NCBI GenBank assembly: GCA_009792885.1
Contig: WMCF01000056.1
Span: 3,726,164-3,790,163, forward strand
DNA: 64,000 nt
Origin: Eremophila alpestris peregrina
Taxonomy: Eukaryota > Chordata > Aves > Passeriformes > Alaudidae
Direction: 5' to 3'
The translations under genes and the position numbers were made by a program. Below the pieces are notes generated by a model, which was not told the origin of the DNA, made no database searches, and saw nothing but the letters and a program-made list of their open reading frames with translations. Position 1 is the first letter of the stretch. Every line of letters starts with the position of its first letter. Shown in pieces: positions 45,161 to 56,715 of the stretch.

Positions 45161-46047
45161 TATTTTCAAATCACGCTCGCTATTATTTTTTAAGGCAATT
45201 AAAACCTCGAAACGAGACCCAAGGAAACACCCACTGCATTCCTGGGATGATCCGTCTGTGCTCCCTGCATTCCACCCCAGGCGCAGAGGTGGGAGGCAGC
45301 CGGGTGCCAACACCGCCGCATTCCCACCAGGGAAAAATCCACGGGCAAAGCAGGATGATCCAACCCCAGCGCTTCCAACGAACACAAGCGCTGGAAAGAA
45401 ATCCCCCAGGGCCTTTTTCCAAGTGCTGCTTCAACAGAGAGTGCACAAAACGCCTTCCACTCACCGGGACAAACCTATCTTGGAAAAAAAAAAAGCTCCA
45501 ATTAACATTGCAGAGTCTCCGCACCCAGATTCCTGCCGGTTGGCATTTCTATCCCTTGGATGCTGCCTGTCTTTGCCGCTGGATTCCTGAGGCTTAACAC
45601 CTTAATTCCTGAAGTGAGCCCCAGTCCTAATGCCGGATTTTAGGAAAACAACATTCCTGCCATTGAATGAAAACATTTGTACACAGTTCATAAACCATCT
45701 TCCTGAGGGGAGGGGGCTGGAGAGGGGAGCTGGGAGCGCATAGAAGTGCATTGTCCGTGTGAGCCCGCTCTGCCATCCAGCTGCTGCTCTGCCCAGATAT
45801 TCCAGAATCCTCTGCTGGACACGCGCAAATCCCAATAAACACAGGGATGGGGAAGGTTCTGGATCAGGCCTCGCGTTTCTCAGCACCAGGGACAGGCTCA
45901 GAGTGGGATTCCACAGCCACTCCTGGCTCGGGGTCACAGGTGGGGTGGGACAGCCTGTCCTGGTTTGATGAGACACCCCCAGCATGTCTCCAAAACACTC
46001 CTTTGAAAAGGTGAGGAGGAGTAATGCTGGTGCAAACTGGGACCAAA
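45160..46047. other. Unannotated DNA, CpG-retaining at first
   Basis: Positions 45170-45480 retain more CpG than average ('aacaccgccgcattccc', 'cagcgcttccaacgaac'). No exon is recognised; a 257-codon minus-strand open frame from 45602 owes its N-terminal part to the CR1/TTGGA array at 46048. Confidence 0.4.
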
Positions 46048-46466
46048 GAATCATGGAATCATGAATTGTATTGGGTTGGGTTGGATTGGATTGGAATGGA
46101 TTGGATTGGATTGGATTGGATTGGATTGGATTGGACTGGATTGGATTGGAATGGAATGAAATGGAATGGAATGGATTGGAATTGATTGGACTCAATTGTA
46201 TTGGATTGGAATGGATTGGGTTGGATTGGTCTGGATTGGATTGGATTGGATTGGAAAGGACTTTAAAGCCTAGCCAGTTCCACAGGGTCATTTCCCACCA
46301 TCCCAGTTTACTCCAACGTTGCCTTGGACACTTCCAGGGATCCAGGGACAACCACAGCTTCTCTGGGAATTCCATCCCAGCCCCTCCCCACCCTCAGAGG
46401 GAACAATTCCTTCCGAGTATCCAACCTAAATCCACCTTCTTTTAATTCAGAGCCCTTCCTCCTTAC
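46048..46466 (-). mobile_element. CR1 LINE fragment holding an internal TTGGA expansion
   Basis: On the + strand it reads as antisense CR1: 'aatcatggaatcatgaattg' (the tail), then a long array in place of the usual 'gggttggaaggg'. After that come 'ggaaaggactttaaagccta', 'tggacacttccagggatcca', 'agcttctctgggaattccat' and 'atccaacctaaatccacctt'. CR1 sequence on both sides of the array shows that the repeat grew inside the element. Confidence 0.9.
46071..46256. repeat. (TTGGA)n microsatellite of about 186 bp
   Basis: A pentanucleotide array of ttgga with substituted units (atgga, ctgga, ttgggt, atgaa). Its seed is evidently the CR1 phrase 'gggttggaaggg'. Dense, regular and purine-rich on the + strand. 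Confidence 0.95.
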
Positions 46467-47637
46467 ATTTCTCAGGAAGGTCCAACCTGTGCTGCCCTTC
46501 CTGCAGGATTTGCTCTGTTTTCAGAAGATTTGCTCAAGCAGAAACTCTTGGGTGGAATCCTTCAGCCTATGTTCCATAGGATTTTGGCCTTAGAGAGTTG
46601 GGATGGTTCCTTCCTGAATTTCTGGATCCTAGGGAAATGTAGGTGGGAAGTAGGAGCAATAATGTTCCTATTCCAGCTCCGTGTTGAGCTCTGCTTCCAT
46701 GCTGGAGCTGAGCTTGTCCCACTTTGTTTCCCCTGCCTGGAAGCTCCATAATCCACTCCCCATCCTGCCAGGAATCTCATCCCAGTGTTCTGGGCCCTCT
46801 GTCCCCATGGGTTCTGTAAGAGCAGCAGGAGCCTGACAAAAACCAAGCAGAGGACCAAGGGATCTCCAGCAGGTTCTAAAATCTGGATATTTTTCCTGTA
46901 CACATCGCCTGTCAAATCACAGGGTCCAGTCAATACAGTGGAATTACAGTCCTAGGGGGAAAAAATTGGGAAAAAAAAAAAAAAGAGGAGAGAGAGGGAA
47001 AAATTTGATTCCGAATTGGAGGGATTAATGGTCAAAAGAATGTTCTTCTGGGAGTAATCTAAGTGTTATATTTACATTTGGCTTGGAATTATTTGCAGTG
47101 AGGAATTTCAAATGCAAATAATTTAAAAGCATAACATGTAGAGAGAGACACTGTGGGCACTTCTGTTTTGTCTGAAAAAAAAATTTTAAAAAAAAGAAGA
47201 AAAAATGGTTTTCTTGACTATTTTTTATTGGAATCTTAATGAGACCATAATTACAGCAGGGAAAAAAAGGAAAAAAAATGTAGCTCTTAAAGGTTTGCTC
47301 TGAGTGTACGTATGGGCCTTGGACTGCAAAGAGAAAAAAACCCTCCATATTTTTTAAAACTATTTATTTTCCAAAGTGGTGCATGGGAGGGAAAAAAATG
47401 ACTGAGCTAAGTAAGTCTTGTCCATTTATGTGCTTAGTCTGTATTTTCTTTTTCTAAAAAAATATCCAGGAATAAATGTTGAGAGTGGGCCCGTTGTGTT
47501 TGCCTTGGCTCCCGCCTTTATCTTGTTTTATTGTGTGACCCTTCCAAGGGGGGCTGGAGGAATTGCAGAGTTTTCTGGGCTTCTTCTGCCTCCTCAGGGA
47601 AGGGAGCAAGGGGTGCCTTCAGTAATTCCCTGTGCTT
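46467..47637. other. Unannotated DNA with an AT-rich part
   Basis: A-runs occur near 46969-46985, 47177-47200 and 47262-47280. A perfect octamer ATGCAAAT lies at 47112-47119 in an AT-rich stretch (47020-47140). No family is recognised. Confidence 0.4.
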
Positions 47638-47826
47638 CATGGAATCATGGAATGGGTTGGGTGGGAAGGGACCATAAAAACCATTTCATTCCACACCTTC
47701 CACTGCCCCAGATTGATCCGAGCCCTGTCCAGTCTGGTCATGGACACTTCCAGGGATGGGCATCCCACAAACTCTGGGAATCTGTGCCTCACAGAGAAGA
47801 GTTTGTTCCCAAAATCTAATCCAAGA
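47638..47826 (-). mobile_element. CR1 LINE 3' fragment
   Basis: Antisense CR1 on the + strand: 'catggaatcatggaatgggt', 'tgggtgggaagggaccataa', 'accttccactgccccagatt', 'tggacacttccagggatggg', 'acaaactctgggaatctgtg'. It fades out after 'cccaaaatctaatcc'. Confidence 0.9.
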
Positions 47827-50470
47827 AGGCCTCACCTGAGCCCAGCAGCAGGATCAGCACAGGCACAAAGGTTCCACTTCCCGTGGATCCTTTTGAGGTC
47901 CCCTCCACTCTCCCTGAGCTCAGGGATTCCCTTTCCTTCTCTAGATCACGTCTCACCAGCAGGGTTTGATGTCTGCACTTCTTGCATGGGACATTTCAAG
48001 ATCTCTTTTCACATCTCTTTTCATTTTGCCTCTTTTCATTCACTTCTATTAGTCCTTCATTCATTTTCTTTGCCTTTAATTTTGCTCACGTTTTTCTCAC
48101 ATCTTTCTTTCACATCCTTTCACCTCTGTTTCTCTTGCTCCCCCCTCACGGATGGAGCAAACTTGTTAAAATAAAGTGCCTTTTCTTTTCCCCAAGGAAT
48201 AAAGTGTCCATTTAATACCCCACATGCCCATCAGAGCTGGTGGAGAGGCAGAGCATGACAGGCACATTCTGTGATTCAAACCTTCTGGGCATTGGCAGCA
48301 GAATAAATCTTATGTCTGACATAAGAGGACATCGGGAAAACCAACCTGAAGCTTTTGGAAGGGATCCACGGAGCTGTCAGTCAGGAGGAGATAAACTTTA
48401 CATGAAATAGGACCTTCTGAAGTCATTAGCTCCCCACTCCTGCCAGAACTGCTGGAGGAGAGCAGCGAGAGGCAGCCAAAGAGAACAGAAAACAAACGTT
48501 AATGGCAACATGTCCCTGAAGGAAGTGCCCAGTACAAATGTGGGAATGCTCAGGGAAACAGCTCCCCAAAGGCTCAGCATGAACAGGACTGACCCACAGG
48601 AAAACTGTGCTCCCTGGAGGACCCACACCAGGGTTAGATCATTGCAGGCACAGGGATGCAGCTCTAAGCTGAGGGAACACAGCCAGGAGCCCTTTTCACA
48701 AATGTGTTTAACCAGATCTGCTGGTTAAGGACACCCCATGGCCAAACCCCGTGGGTCACATCCAGCTCTGGCTGGTGCCACTGACCCAACATTTGACCCA
48801 CGTTTGGAAGGGATTTGGAACTTTCCAATGGAAGCTGCTGCAAAGCTGCAGAACATCCTGTGAGTGGAGAGGCTGAGCAAACCCTGCCCCGGCCCCGAAA
48901 TGAGGGATTCACTGCAGATTGATGCCACAAATACCTGTGATTTCCTCTCAATCCCTTTGGCTGGAGTCTCCCCATCCAATTGCTGCCCTGATTGGTGAAG
49001 AGGCTCCAGGAAATGGCAAAGCCACATCCTGGAGCTGCCCTGGTGTGTGGTGTCACTGGGGGAAGTCCCACGATCAGTGTTAATGCAACCCAGGTGTTCC
49101 AGAGGCGCCTGAGCTCACACAGGTCCTGGCAGGACAATCCCCTGGCAATGCAAGCCTCAATTATCTCCAAAATCCAGCTCCAGCAGAGCTGGAAATCCTC
49201 TCCAGTACAACAAATGCCTTTCCCTCAGGTTTGCCCACTCCCTCCAGGGTCCCAAGGACCTTTGGAGCGTTGCTTGTTCTAATTCACGTTTCTCAGCTGA
49301 ATTACACGGGGATAAATCTTGTCAAATCCAATGTGGAGCCACGGGAAGGAAGGGAATTTGTTGAAGATTCAGCATTTCTAACCTACTGACTTGCTGCTGG
49401 GTTGGATTTTCCCTCTTCTTTCTCCTCTCCTTTGCCCTGCCCTGCTCTTATCACAACATTTGTGAGCAAAAATGCATCAGCAGAGAGCTGTGCTGGGGAC
49501 AGCTGTGGGCACACCTGTGCCCCGTGAACTTTTATCCTCCCTGCTCTTTCAACAGGTGTTTTATGCCTTCTTTTCAACAGATCCTGCCCTGAATTTGTTA
49601 TTGCCCCAAGTAATTTCATTTTTAAGGGCTGCCTGACAGGACAGGCTTTTCTTCTGATAGAAACAATCAGGAAAGCTCCTTGTGAAGGGGGAAAAGGGAA
49701 AGAATGATAGCAGAGCTGTCCCAGGGTGTCTGCAGTGTGTCCTGTGTCTGTTCATGGAGGGAAATGACTCAGGAGCTCCTGGAGGTGATACTCAGCATCA
49801 TTCCCTGGTTTGCCAGCAAGGTCCATTCTGACCATCCCTGCAGTTCCAAATGTTCACCAAAACCAAACAGCACCAGCAGGAAACTTAGGCAAAAATGCTG
49901 AAAATTTAGATCAGCTTAGATGATGGATCATGTTTTAGCACAAGGTAAAATTTCCAGGAAAACTCTGGGACCAGTGCCATTCCCAACCCCAGTCCCTCTT
50001 CCAGCAACAAGTAGAGACACACAAATATTCCTTTTCTGTCTCTGAGCCTTTCCATGTGATTCCATTTGCTGCATCCCCTCACACTAAAAACCGATTTCTG
50101 TCTGTGAGGATGCCCCAAGTGGAAAGAGGATGATGATGGATTGTTTGATGGATCCCAGGGATTTGAGGAAGAGCAGTGAGAAGGGCCCTGCTTTGCTCTG
50201 CTCAGCCTGGGTTGGCTCTGTGATCCTCCAAACAAGCCCTCATGGTGTAATATCTCCCCAAGCCATAATATCTTTCTAATAATTCCATTTATTGCCCTGT
50301 TTGTTTTCATTTATGGTTTAACACACCAGCTGGCAATTAGGCCCTAATTATGCTGTTATGCAAAGTAGCTGTGTTTATTTTTATAACACGGCTGCAGCAA
50401 AGGCTGGATTTGTTTTTAATTGTGAAAGCAGCCATGGCAGCATCCTCTAATGATGATCCAAGTGTCACAG
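47827..50470. other. Unannotated DNA
   Basis: T/C-rich at 47980-48130 ('ttttcacatctcttttca' words). No exon or repeat family is recognised. Confidence 0.45.
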
Positions 50471-50530
50471 CTGGGAATGGCTGGGAATAGCTGGGAATGG
50501 CTGGGAATGGCTGGGAATGGCTGGGAATGC
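50471..50530. repeat. Six copies of a 10-bp repeat
   Basis: 'ctgggaatgg' repeats six times, with one unit as 'ctgggaatag' and the last ending in c. Period ten and near perfect. Confidence 0.93.
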
Positions 50531-50710
50531 TGCTCAGCTTGGCCAAGGAAGGTACAAAAAGAGCTGGAGAGGTTACAGCCCTCAGACTCCCATTCCACAT
50601 CCAGAATGTTCAGGATTCCCCCTGGATCCAGCACCAGTCTTGCTGGGATTCCACTTTTCCACTTGCCTCCAGTCCAGATTTGCTCCTGAGGTGGAGCTCT
50701 TCTCTCTGTT

Positions 50711-50877
50711 ACAGGGACAGGACCCAGGGAATGATGGAGCTGTGTCAGGGGATTGGGATGGATTTTAGGGAAAGGCTTTTCCCCCAGAGGGTGCTGGGGC
50801 ACTGCTCAGGGCACTGCCAGAACTCCAGAAGAGTTTGGACAGCGCTGCCAGGGACAGGGTGGAGTTGTTGGGGGGTC
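50711..50877 (+). mobile_element. CR1 LINE fragment, 5' part of an interrupted copy
   Basis: CR1 landmarks are 'acagggacaggacccaggga', 'attttagggaaaggcttttc', 'cccagagggtgctggggcac', 'gagtttggacagcgctgcca' and 'gttgttggggggtc'. The remaining 3' end resumes at 51346, after an inserted LTR. Confidence 0.8.
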
Positions 50878-51345
50878 TGTGGGGGAAGCTCAGCTTGGGA
50901 AGGCTGAGCTGGAGCAGAGACTGGGCAGAGCCAAAGAATAAAGTAGGTATTTATTGAAAGGCCTCTGGGATACACCTTGGGCAGGACAAGAGCCTGGCCA
51001 GAGCTGCACCCAAAATGGACCCAAAATGGACCCAAAATGGGCACAAAATGGACAAATGGTCACGAGGTCTCACACTTTTACAAGTTTTGGTCCATTTGCA
51101 CATTGGGATTTAATTGTCCAATTCCAGCTCCAGGCTGTGAGGTCTCATCCTTCTTGTTCCTCCCTTCAGCCCAGCCTTGTTTGTGCTTTTGGGGCTGAAA
51201 GTTGTCCTTGGTGTGCAGCAGGGACAGGATTTGTTTTGTCTCCTGCTCTGTAAAGAGAGCTCACTAGCACTTAATGAGGCTCAGAACTACACCTGGGACA
51301 GCACAGGATTTGAAAAACATAAAAGCTAAAACTTAAGGAATCACA
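50878..51345 (-). mobile_element. Solo LTR inserted into a CR1, minus strand
   Basis: About 468 bp bounded by TG (50878) and CA (51345) on the + strand, as a reversed LTR should be. On the minus strand it begins 'tgtgattccttaag', carries AATAAA (complement of TTTATT at 50950-50955) and ends about 70 bp later with '...gagcttcccccaca'. This layout resembles the solo LTRs of ERVK-type elements common in songbirds. It contains an internal 11-bp repeat (51008-51055, 'cccaaaatgga'). CR1 sequence continues on both sides, so the LTR is younger than the CR1. The immediate flanks ('ggggtc' and 'gggagt') are not a clean target-site duplication. Confidence 0.72.
51008..51055. repeat. 11-bp repeat, four copies, inside the LTR
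   Basis: 'cccaaaatgga' occurs with period 11 (the last units read gcacaaaatgga and caaatgg). It lies in what would be the U3 part of the minus-strand LTR, where repeated motifs often act as enhancer elements. Confidence 0.85.
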
Positions 51346-51406
51346 GGGAGTTGCACTGGATGACCCCCGTGGGTCCCTTTCCCACTCAGGATATTCTCTG
51401 ATTCCA
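51346..51406 (+). mobile_element. CR1 3' end, second part of the interrupted copy
   Basis: 'gggagttgcactggatgacc', 'cccgtgggtccctttcccac' and 'tcaggatattctctgattcc' form the CR1 3' terminus that belongs to the fragment at 50711-50877. Confidence 0.82.
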
Positions 51407-51978
51407 ATCTCTCTCTCTGTTGTCTTTCATTTTGCTCTTTCCCCCCACATTCCCATGATTCAAAGGGGGAGTTTTTCCCGTATTTCCAGAAACCCAAGGG
51501 TGACAATTCCCTCGGGGGGGTGTCTGTTGCTGTCCCAGCTCTGGCCAGAAGCACCCTCACCCCTCACACACGGGTGGGGACACAGCCTGGGCTCAGGGAG
51601 GGTGTGACCCTCCATGGCTCCAAATGTTTCAATCCTCACTGGCCCGGAAGGCGCCGGGCCTGCAAAACAAGAATTGTCATAAATCACGAGATTGAGGGGG
51701 CTGCAAAGAGCAGGAGGAACCACAACTGCCTCGCCTCCAGAGCTGTCCTCACCCACTGGGCTCTTCCCCAGAACCACGGCTTATCTTCCCCAGGCTGGGA
51801 CCAAAGGGACCGTGAGTTCAGCTTTTGGCACGGCCAGGGCCCTCCTGAGGGAGCCCAGAGCTCTTCCTGTGCCTGAAATCTGCTCCTGCACAGCCAGGAT
51901 GTGGCCTCTCCTTCCCCTTCCCCATCCCATCTGCTGGAATTGTCCTCTCTTTGGGAAAGCACCGTGTCCCAGCCTTGG
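51407..51978. other. Unannotated DNA
   Basis: Begins with a short CT run ('ctctctctctgt', 51408-51419). No recognised family or exon. Confidence 0.45.
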
Positions 51979-52117
51979 CAGTGCCTGCTTTCAGAGGGGA
52001 TTTGGTGCTCCAGTTACCTGGGGTTTTAGGCAGTGGGATTTTAGGCAGTGCCTGCTTTCAGAGGGGATTTGGTGCTGCAGTTACCTCGGATTTCAGGCAG
52101 TGGGATTTTAGGCAGTA
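51979..52117. repeat. Two-copy tandem duplication, 67 bp
   Basis: 'gtgcctgctttcagagggga' occurs at 51981 and 52048. Both copies run through 'tttggtgct', 'agttacct' and 'ggcagtgggattttaggcag'. The inner 'ttttaggcagtgggatttta' is itself a small direct repeat. Confidence 0.92.
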
Positions 52118-52719
52118 CCTTCCCTTAAATCAGAGCTCAAAGCTCAGCCCCTGAGGCCTCTGTCGTCTCTTCCCTGGGCCCATGTGCCAAAGGATCTCAG
52201 GAGCAATAACTCCAGGCTGGTTATTTTTATCTCATTCATTGGGAAAATGATACACCAAGGTTGTTGTTCCCTCCATGGGAGCAAACTCAGGGTCCTGCCT
52301 CCTCCCCACTGCTGTATCTAGGACCAAAAACCAGCGAGGCAGGGAAAAGGAGCTTCCAGGAGCACAGAACCAAACTAAAACAACCAATACATGAAAAAAC
52401 GAGTCAATATATATACTTTTTTTCTTTCCAGAAAAGAAATCCTACCCTTTGGTGCTGGTTGCTTATCCTGGTGCTGCCTGGTTTGAAGGAGCCTGTCAAT
52501 GGCCCTGCCTGGAGCCGTGTGTGTGAACGAACACACGCACACAAAAATGCAGACAGCAAGAAGAAGTCATTCCACAGTCTAGCCTTGTTAAAGAATACAG
52601 CCACTTTCCAGCAGCAAACCTTCCCCCCTCAGCCTCTCCAGCCAGAGGAATTTCTTTCACCTCCTCAGAAGCTGCTTATTAAAGCCGGGCTGGTGCTGGT
52701 TCCCAGGTATTAGAACAGC
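52118..52719. other. Unannotated DNA
   Basis: No recognised element; a short 'acacacgcacac' patch near 52531-52542. Confidence 0.45.
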
Positions 52720-52920
52720 AGCAAGGCTTAACTAATCTCTGCTTTTACTGCCGTAATTAAACCCTGCACTTGCCAGTAAAAAGGTAACACTCTAAATTAA
52801 GGCCCCGTTTCTAAATGCTGTATTAATATTTATGAAATGATTACTGCATTCAGCCACATTCTTGCAGGACTTATTAGAATGTGGGTTATAAAACTCGATT
52901 GTAATAAAGCCTTAATGGCT
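52720..52920. promoter_or_regulatory. Candidate conserved element or old DNA-transposon remnant
   Basis: AT-rich single-copy sequence with ATTAAGGC (52796-52803) and its exact reverse complement GCCTTAAT (52909-52916) about 105 bp apart, and words such as 'taacactctaaattaagg'. The layout recalls old MITE-like or exapted repeats. I cannot name a family, and function is unproven. Confidence 0.25.
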
Positions 52921-55002
52921 CTGCTCTGGGAGCTGCAAGGTTTGCAACCCTACCAGGGGCATCTTCTCAAACTGAGAGGAAAAGGCTCTTCCCTGCCCTA
53001 AACCCCCCAAAAGTTTGGTGTCTCTGTGGCTGTTGGTCCTTCTGCTCAACCAGCTACGAGATGAGGTGGGATTTCATCCTTGGGGTGTTTCTCCTGCTCT
53101 CCAGATGCTTTGGGAAGGTTTGGGACCTCCTCTGAAACCCCCTAAATCCTCTCTGCCATCCCACACACACACCTGGGCTCCCACAGGGCTCTGGGAGCAG
53201 CCAGTGGTGTTTGGTAATTAAATCACTGATGTTTTGGCAATTCAGTCCCACCCTCAGCTGGGTGACAGAGCTCCTGCCCTGGTGTCACCTCATCCCTCTG
53301 GCCTGGGCATTTTGGCATCAGAAACCCCATGGGATCTGGAGCTTCACTGGCTTTGGAGCTCTTGCAGATGGAGTAAGGTGAGGTCACTGCCCAAAAAATC
53401 AGATCCTCGTTCCTCCAGTCATGAATTAGATCCAGAGGAGAGTGATGGATGTTCAGTGAGCAACAGGGAAGGACTTCGACAGATGGTTTTCTCCATCAAG
53501 GAACATCTCAGAGTGCCAAGGCTCTCACTTTTAGGCTTTTTTTCAGTACTCTGGACACCCAACCCTTCAACTCTTTCACCCTGAGCTGTCATTTTCAACT
53601 TGCAATGTTCTGGAATAAATAATCTTTGACTATTCCATCCCAAAGCATTTTGCAAGGGGCTGTACTCAAGGTACAGCAAAACTTTTGGGGGGGTTTAGCT
53701 CTTTTCTTTCTTTCTTTCCTCTAGTTTGAGCTTGGTATTACCACGTCCTGCCTGCCCACGTGAGGTCCCAAACGTGCAAAACCTGAATCTCTATAAAATA
53801 TTCCTCACCATGAATAGCTCAGTGTAAGGCAGTGGCACTTCTGCTGCAGGAAAATATTCCCATGCAGAAGTGTTTGACAGTTTAAGCATCGGTGATTAAC
53901 CTCTTCTAATTAAAGCTTGGAGGAAAAAAAAGAAAAAGCCAGCACAGCTTCCAGAGAAAAGAAAAACTGGGATGAACTGGTGGGGAAAAAAGCCATTTCC
54001 ATGGAGCAGCCCTTGGAAACAAAAAGGCAACCTCCACCCCAAGCGTGGAACATCGTGAAGGGCCAAAATGCAGAGAGGTTGTGCTCAGACTGACCTCACC
54101 TAAAGCTGCTCCAGTCACATAGCAACGTTTGTTATGGCCAACAACAGAGCCCAAAATGACACAATAAAAAAAGAATTATCTGTGATTAGGACGAAACTCT
54201 TGGAATGTCTCCAGCTGGAGCCAAAATTTGGGGCGGGAGGGGGGAGAGAGGAGTTTATTATTTCAGTAGCAGCGGTGCAAATCCCCTCTGGGTGCTCTGC
54301 AAACCACCCTGTGCTCTTTGAACCCAGCCCCCTCTTTGACATGGTAATGGGCTTTGTTGGATTCAAAGACGATTACATCAGAAATGTGTGGCCTCTTGTG
54401 GCTTTTCCGAGGCTTATAAAGCACACAAATTATATGAAAATATTGGGCTGAAAAATTAGTAAGCCATAGGAGTTTGTGTTGTTTTAGCCACGCTTTACTG
54501 CAGGGAAGGAAAACTCTGGCTCCTCCAGACCTTTGCCCAGTCTTTCAAAGCTACTTTCTTTATTATTTTCCTTTTCTGGTGGGCTTGCTTTGGATGCACA
54601 GCCTGGCTTTTTAAAGCGCTTTCATACTGGAGCCACCTTTTCAACAAGAAATGGGTAAAGAGCAGATGCCAGCTCTCTGAGCTGCTCCAGTTCAGTTATA
54701 ACCAGGGAGAGTTTTCACCAGAAAGTTCTGCCCCACAACGTTTGGTGGCATGAACCACCCAGAGACATCACTGTCCTTATGGATTCTTGCATATGCAATT
54801 GGAAAACGTGGCTGGGAATGATTTTTTAAATTATCTTTTGCATCAGGTTCATAGATTTGATAACCCCACCTCAAGTGCAACAGGTGAGTGAAAAGCACAA
54901 GTTCCTTCCAGTCCCTACAAATCAAAATGAAATCAAAACAAAATTAAAAGGAAATCAAAACTAAATCACAGCTCACCCCCAGTTATAAAATATCTGAATA
55001 TC
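52921..55002. other. Unannotated DNA
   Basis: A TTTC-type run at 53703-53717 and an A-run at 53921-53935. No repeat family or exon is recognised. Confidence 0.45.
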
Positions 55003-55692
55003 CTATTCAAATGGTAAAATCCTATGGTAAAAGAGGTATTGGAATTGCTGGGAATGCCTTTTCCACTCACCAGTTCTCCTTCCATTCCTCCTGCAGTACC
55101 AGCTCCCCTTTCCAGGACTCTGCCTGACTGAACAGTCACTGTTCATATCTGATTTTCCAAAGCTGGTACCCCAGTGTTGATCAGGGCATTGACACAGTTC
55201 AGCAGGAGTTAACAACAGCCACAGCACAAGTTCTGCTTCCCATGTGAGCGGGCAGATTGTGCCCCACAGCAGCCAGGGAAGGAGGCTTGTGAGAAGGGAG
55301 TTAAACCTACTTGATCTTATCACTCTGGAGTTTTGGGGCAGTTCCACATCATGGATGTGCTGATCCAGTGTGAAAACCTCAATTGTCCACCCAGAGCAGA
55401 TTTTGGTGCCTCCAGTGAGATGTGGAGATTCTGGAGGATGTGTGAAAGGGGCAGAAGGCTGGAGAGGACTCCTCCTGTTCTGTCTGAGAGCATAAATATC
55501 ACTCACAGAATTAACAACAGCATCCCGTGCTCTCCAAGATGTAGAAAAGAATAGCCATGGGATGATGTTGTTAAGATCCAGAGGATCCCAGACAGCTTCC
55601 TCTGCTCCCAGGGAAGAGGGTTGGCTTGGGGCTGGATGAGCTCCCAGGCCTGGCCCTGCTCCTGCAGCAGCTGAGGGAGCTGAGGGAGGCAC
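55003..55692 (-). other. Unidentified 229-codon open frame (not called as a gene)
   Basis: Uninterrupted minus-strand frame with an Ala/Pro-rich start (about residues 1-30) and a less biased remainder. I recognise no domain, no signal peptide and no retroviral motif. It begins in a GC-rich, CTG/CAG-rich stretch (55620-55760) where stop codons are rare. The lack of conserved motifs and of any visible promoter or splice context argues against coding, but the less biased part makes it worth a protein search. Confidence 0.2.
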
Positions 55693-56673
55693 AGGGACGC
55701 TGCAGCTGGAGCAGGAGGCAGGGCAGGAGCTCCCCTGGCAGCAGCAGGGGCTGAGATCAGCTCCAGCCCGGCCCTGCAGTCACATCCTGTGCCTGAGCTG
55801 CTGCACTCGTGGCAGGGACGTGTCCCCAGAAGTGACACTCCCAAAGCTCACAGTGACCGAGGAGCTCGAGTCCTGCTGTGCTCCAGAGCAGCTGGAGCCA
55901 CCTCACACCAAAACCACTGGGAATTCTGCACCTGAGGGACACAGATGAGCTCCAGGGAGCTCAGCCAGAGCTGCTGCCACAGGGGCTGTCCCACAGCAGC
56001 CATGTCCTCCTGAAGGGGCATTTTCCCCTCAGCACATCCCAGTGTGGGCTGGTCAGGACATGGATCTCCTCCTCACACCTTGCTGCAAAGCAGTGACCTG
56101 CAGGCAGAGCAGCATCTCTGGGGATTTTCCCTCTGGTACTGGTGGAGAGGAGGCTGGAGAGCACAAAGCCACCACAGAGCCCTCCCAGGCTGCAGCAGGC
56201 CCAGGCTTAGGAAGAAAGGTGACAAAGGTGAGCAAAACCAAAGCCACAGAAGTTGTGTGGGGTTTTTGAGTTCCCTGTTGCAGGTTGGGAACAGCCCAGG
56301 GCAGGAATTGCTGAGCTCCTTGCATGGAGCCCCCTCAGCCTGTCTGCTCCAGGCTGCCCGTGGCCAGGTGGCTGTCGAGGAAAAAGGCAGTGCCAGGAAT
56401 CAGCAATCAGAATTAGGGAATTACCTCTTCACATATGGTTTATTTACCAACATTCCCTGATCCCCCACTCCCACAGAGCCAGCAGGACCTTCCTGTGCCT
56501 GCCTGGAAGGAGCAGGGAAATAGGAGTGGGATAGTCTGGTCTGGCTGCCCGTTTGGGGGTCTGAAAATAGGAGCAAGCACAGGGGATGATTTTTCCCTCC
56601 CTGGCATTTGCCCACGCACTCAGGATTAATTGCCACATCATTCCAGCAGCTCTTTTGATTTGGCCATTCACAA
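55693..56673. other. Unannotated GC-rich DNA
   Basis: Rich in CTG/CAG and CCT words with several overlapping open frames of up to 138 codons. No family is recognised. Confidence 0.4.

Positions 56674-56715
<42 letters not shown>
56674..56715. repeat. (ATT)n microsatellite, about 13-14 units
   Basis: Perfect trinucleotide array following 'cacaat' and ending at 'attatgagc'. Likely polymorphic. The polyasparagine or polyisoleucine open frames across it are artefacts. Confidence 0.96.

Noticed and set aside
44844..45597. Open frames of 143-248 codons of Phe/Gly/Val or poly-Lys
   Set aside because: They translate the G/T tract and poly(T) run.
50878..51345. A clear target-site duplication around the nested LTR
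   Set aside because: The flanks 'ggggtc' and 'gggagt' match only partly; I do not claim a TSD.
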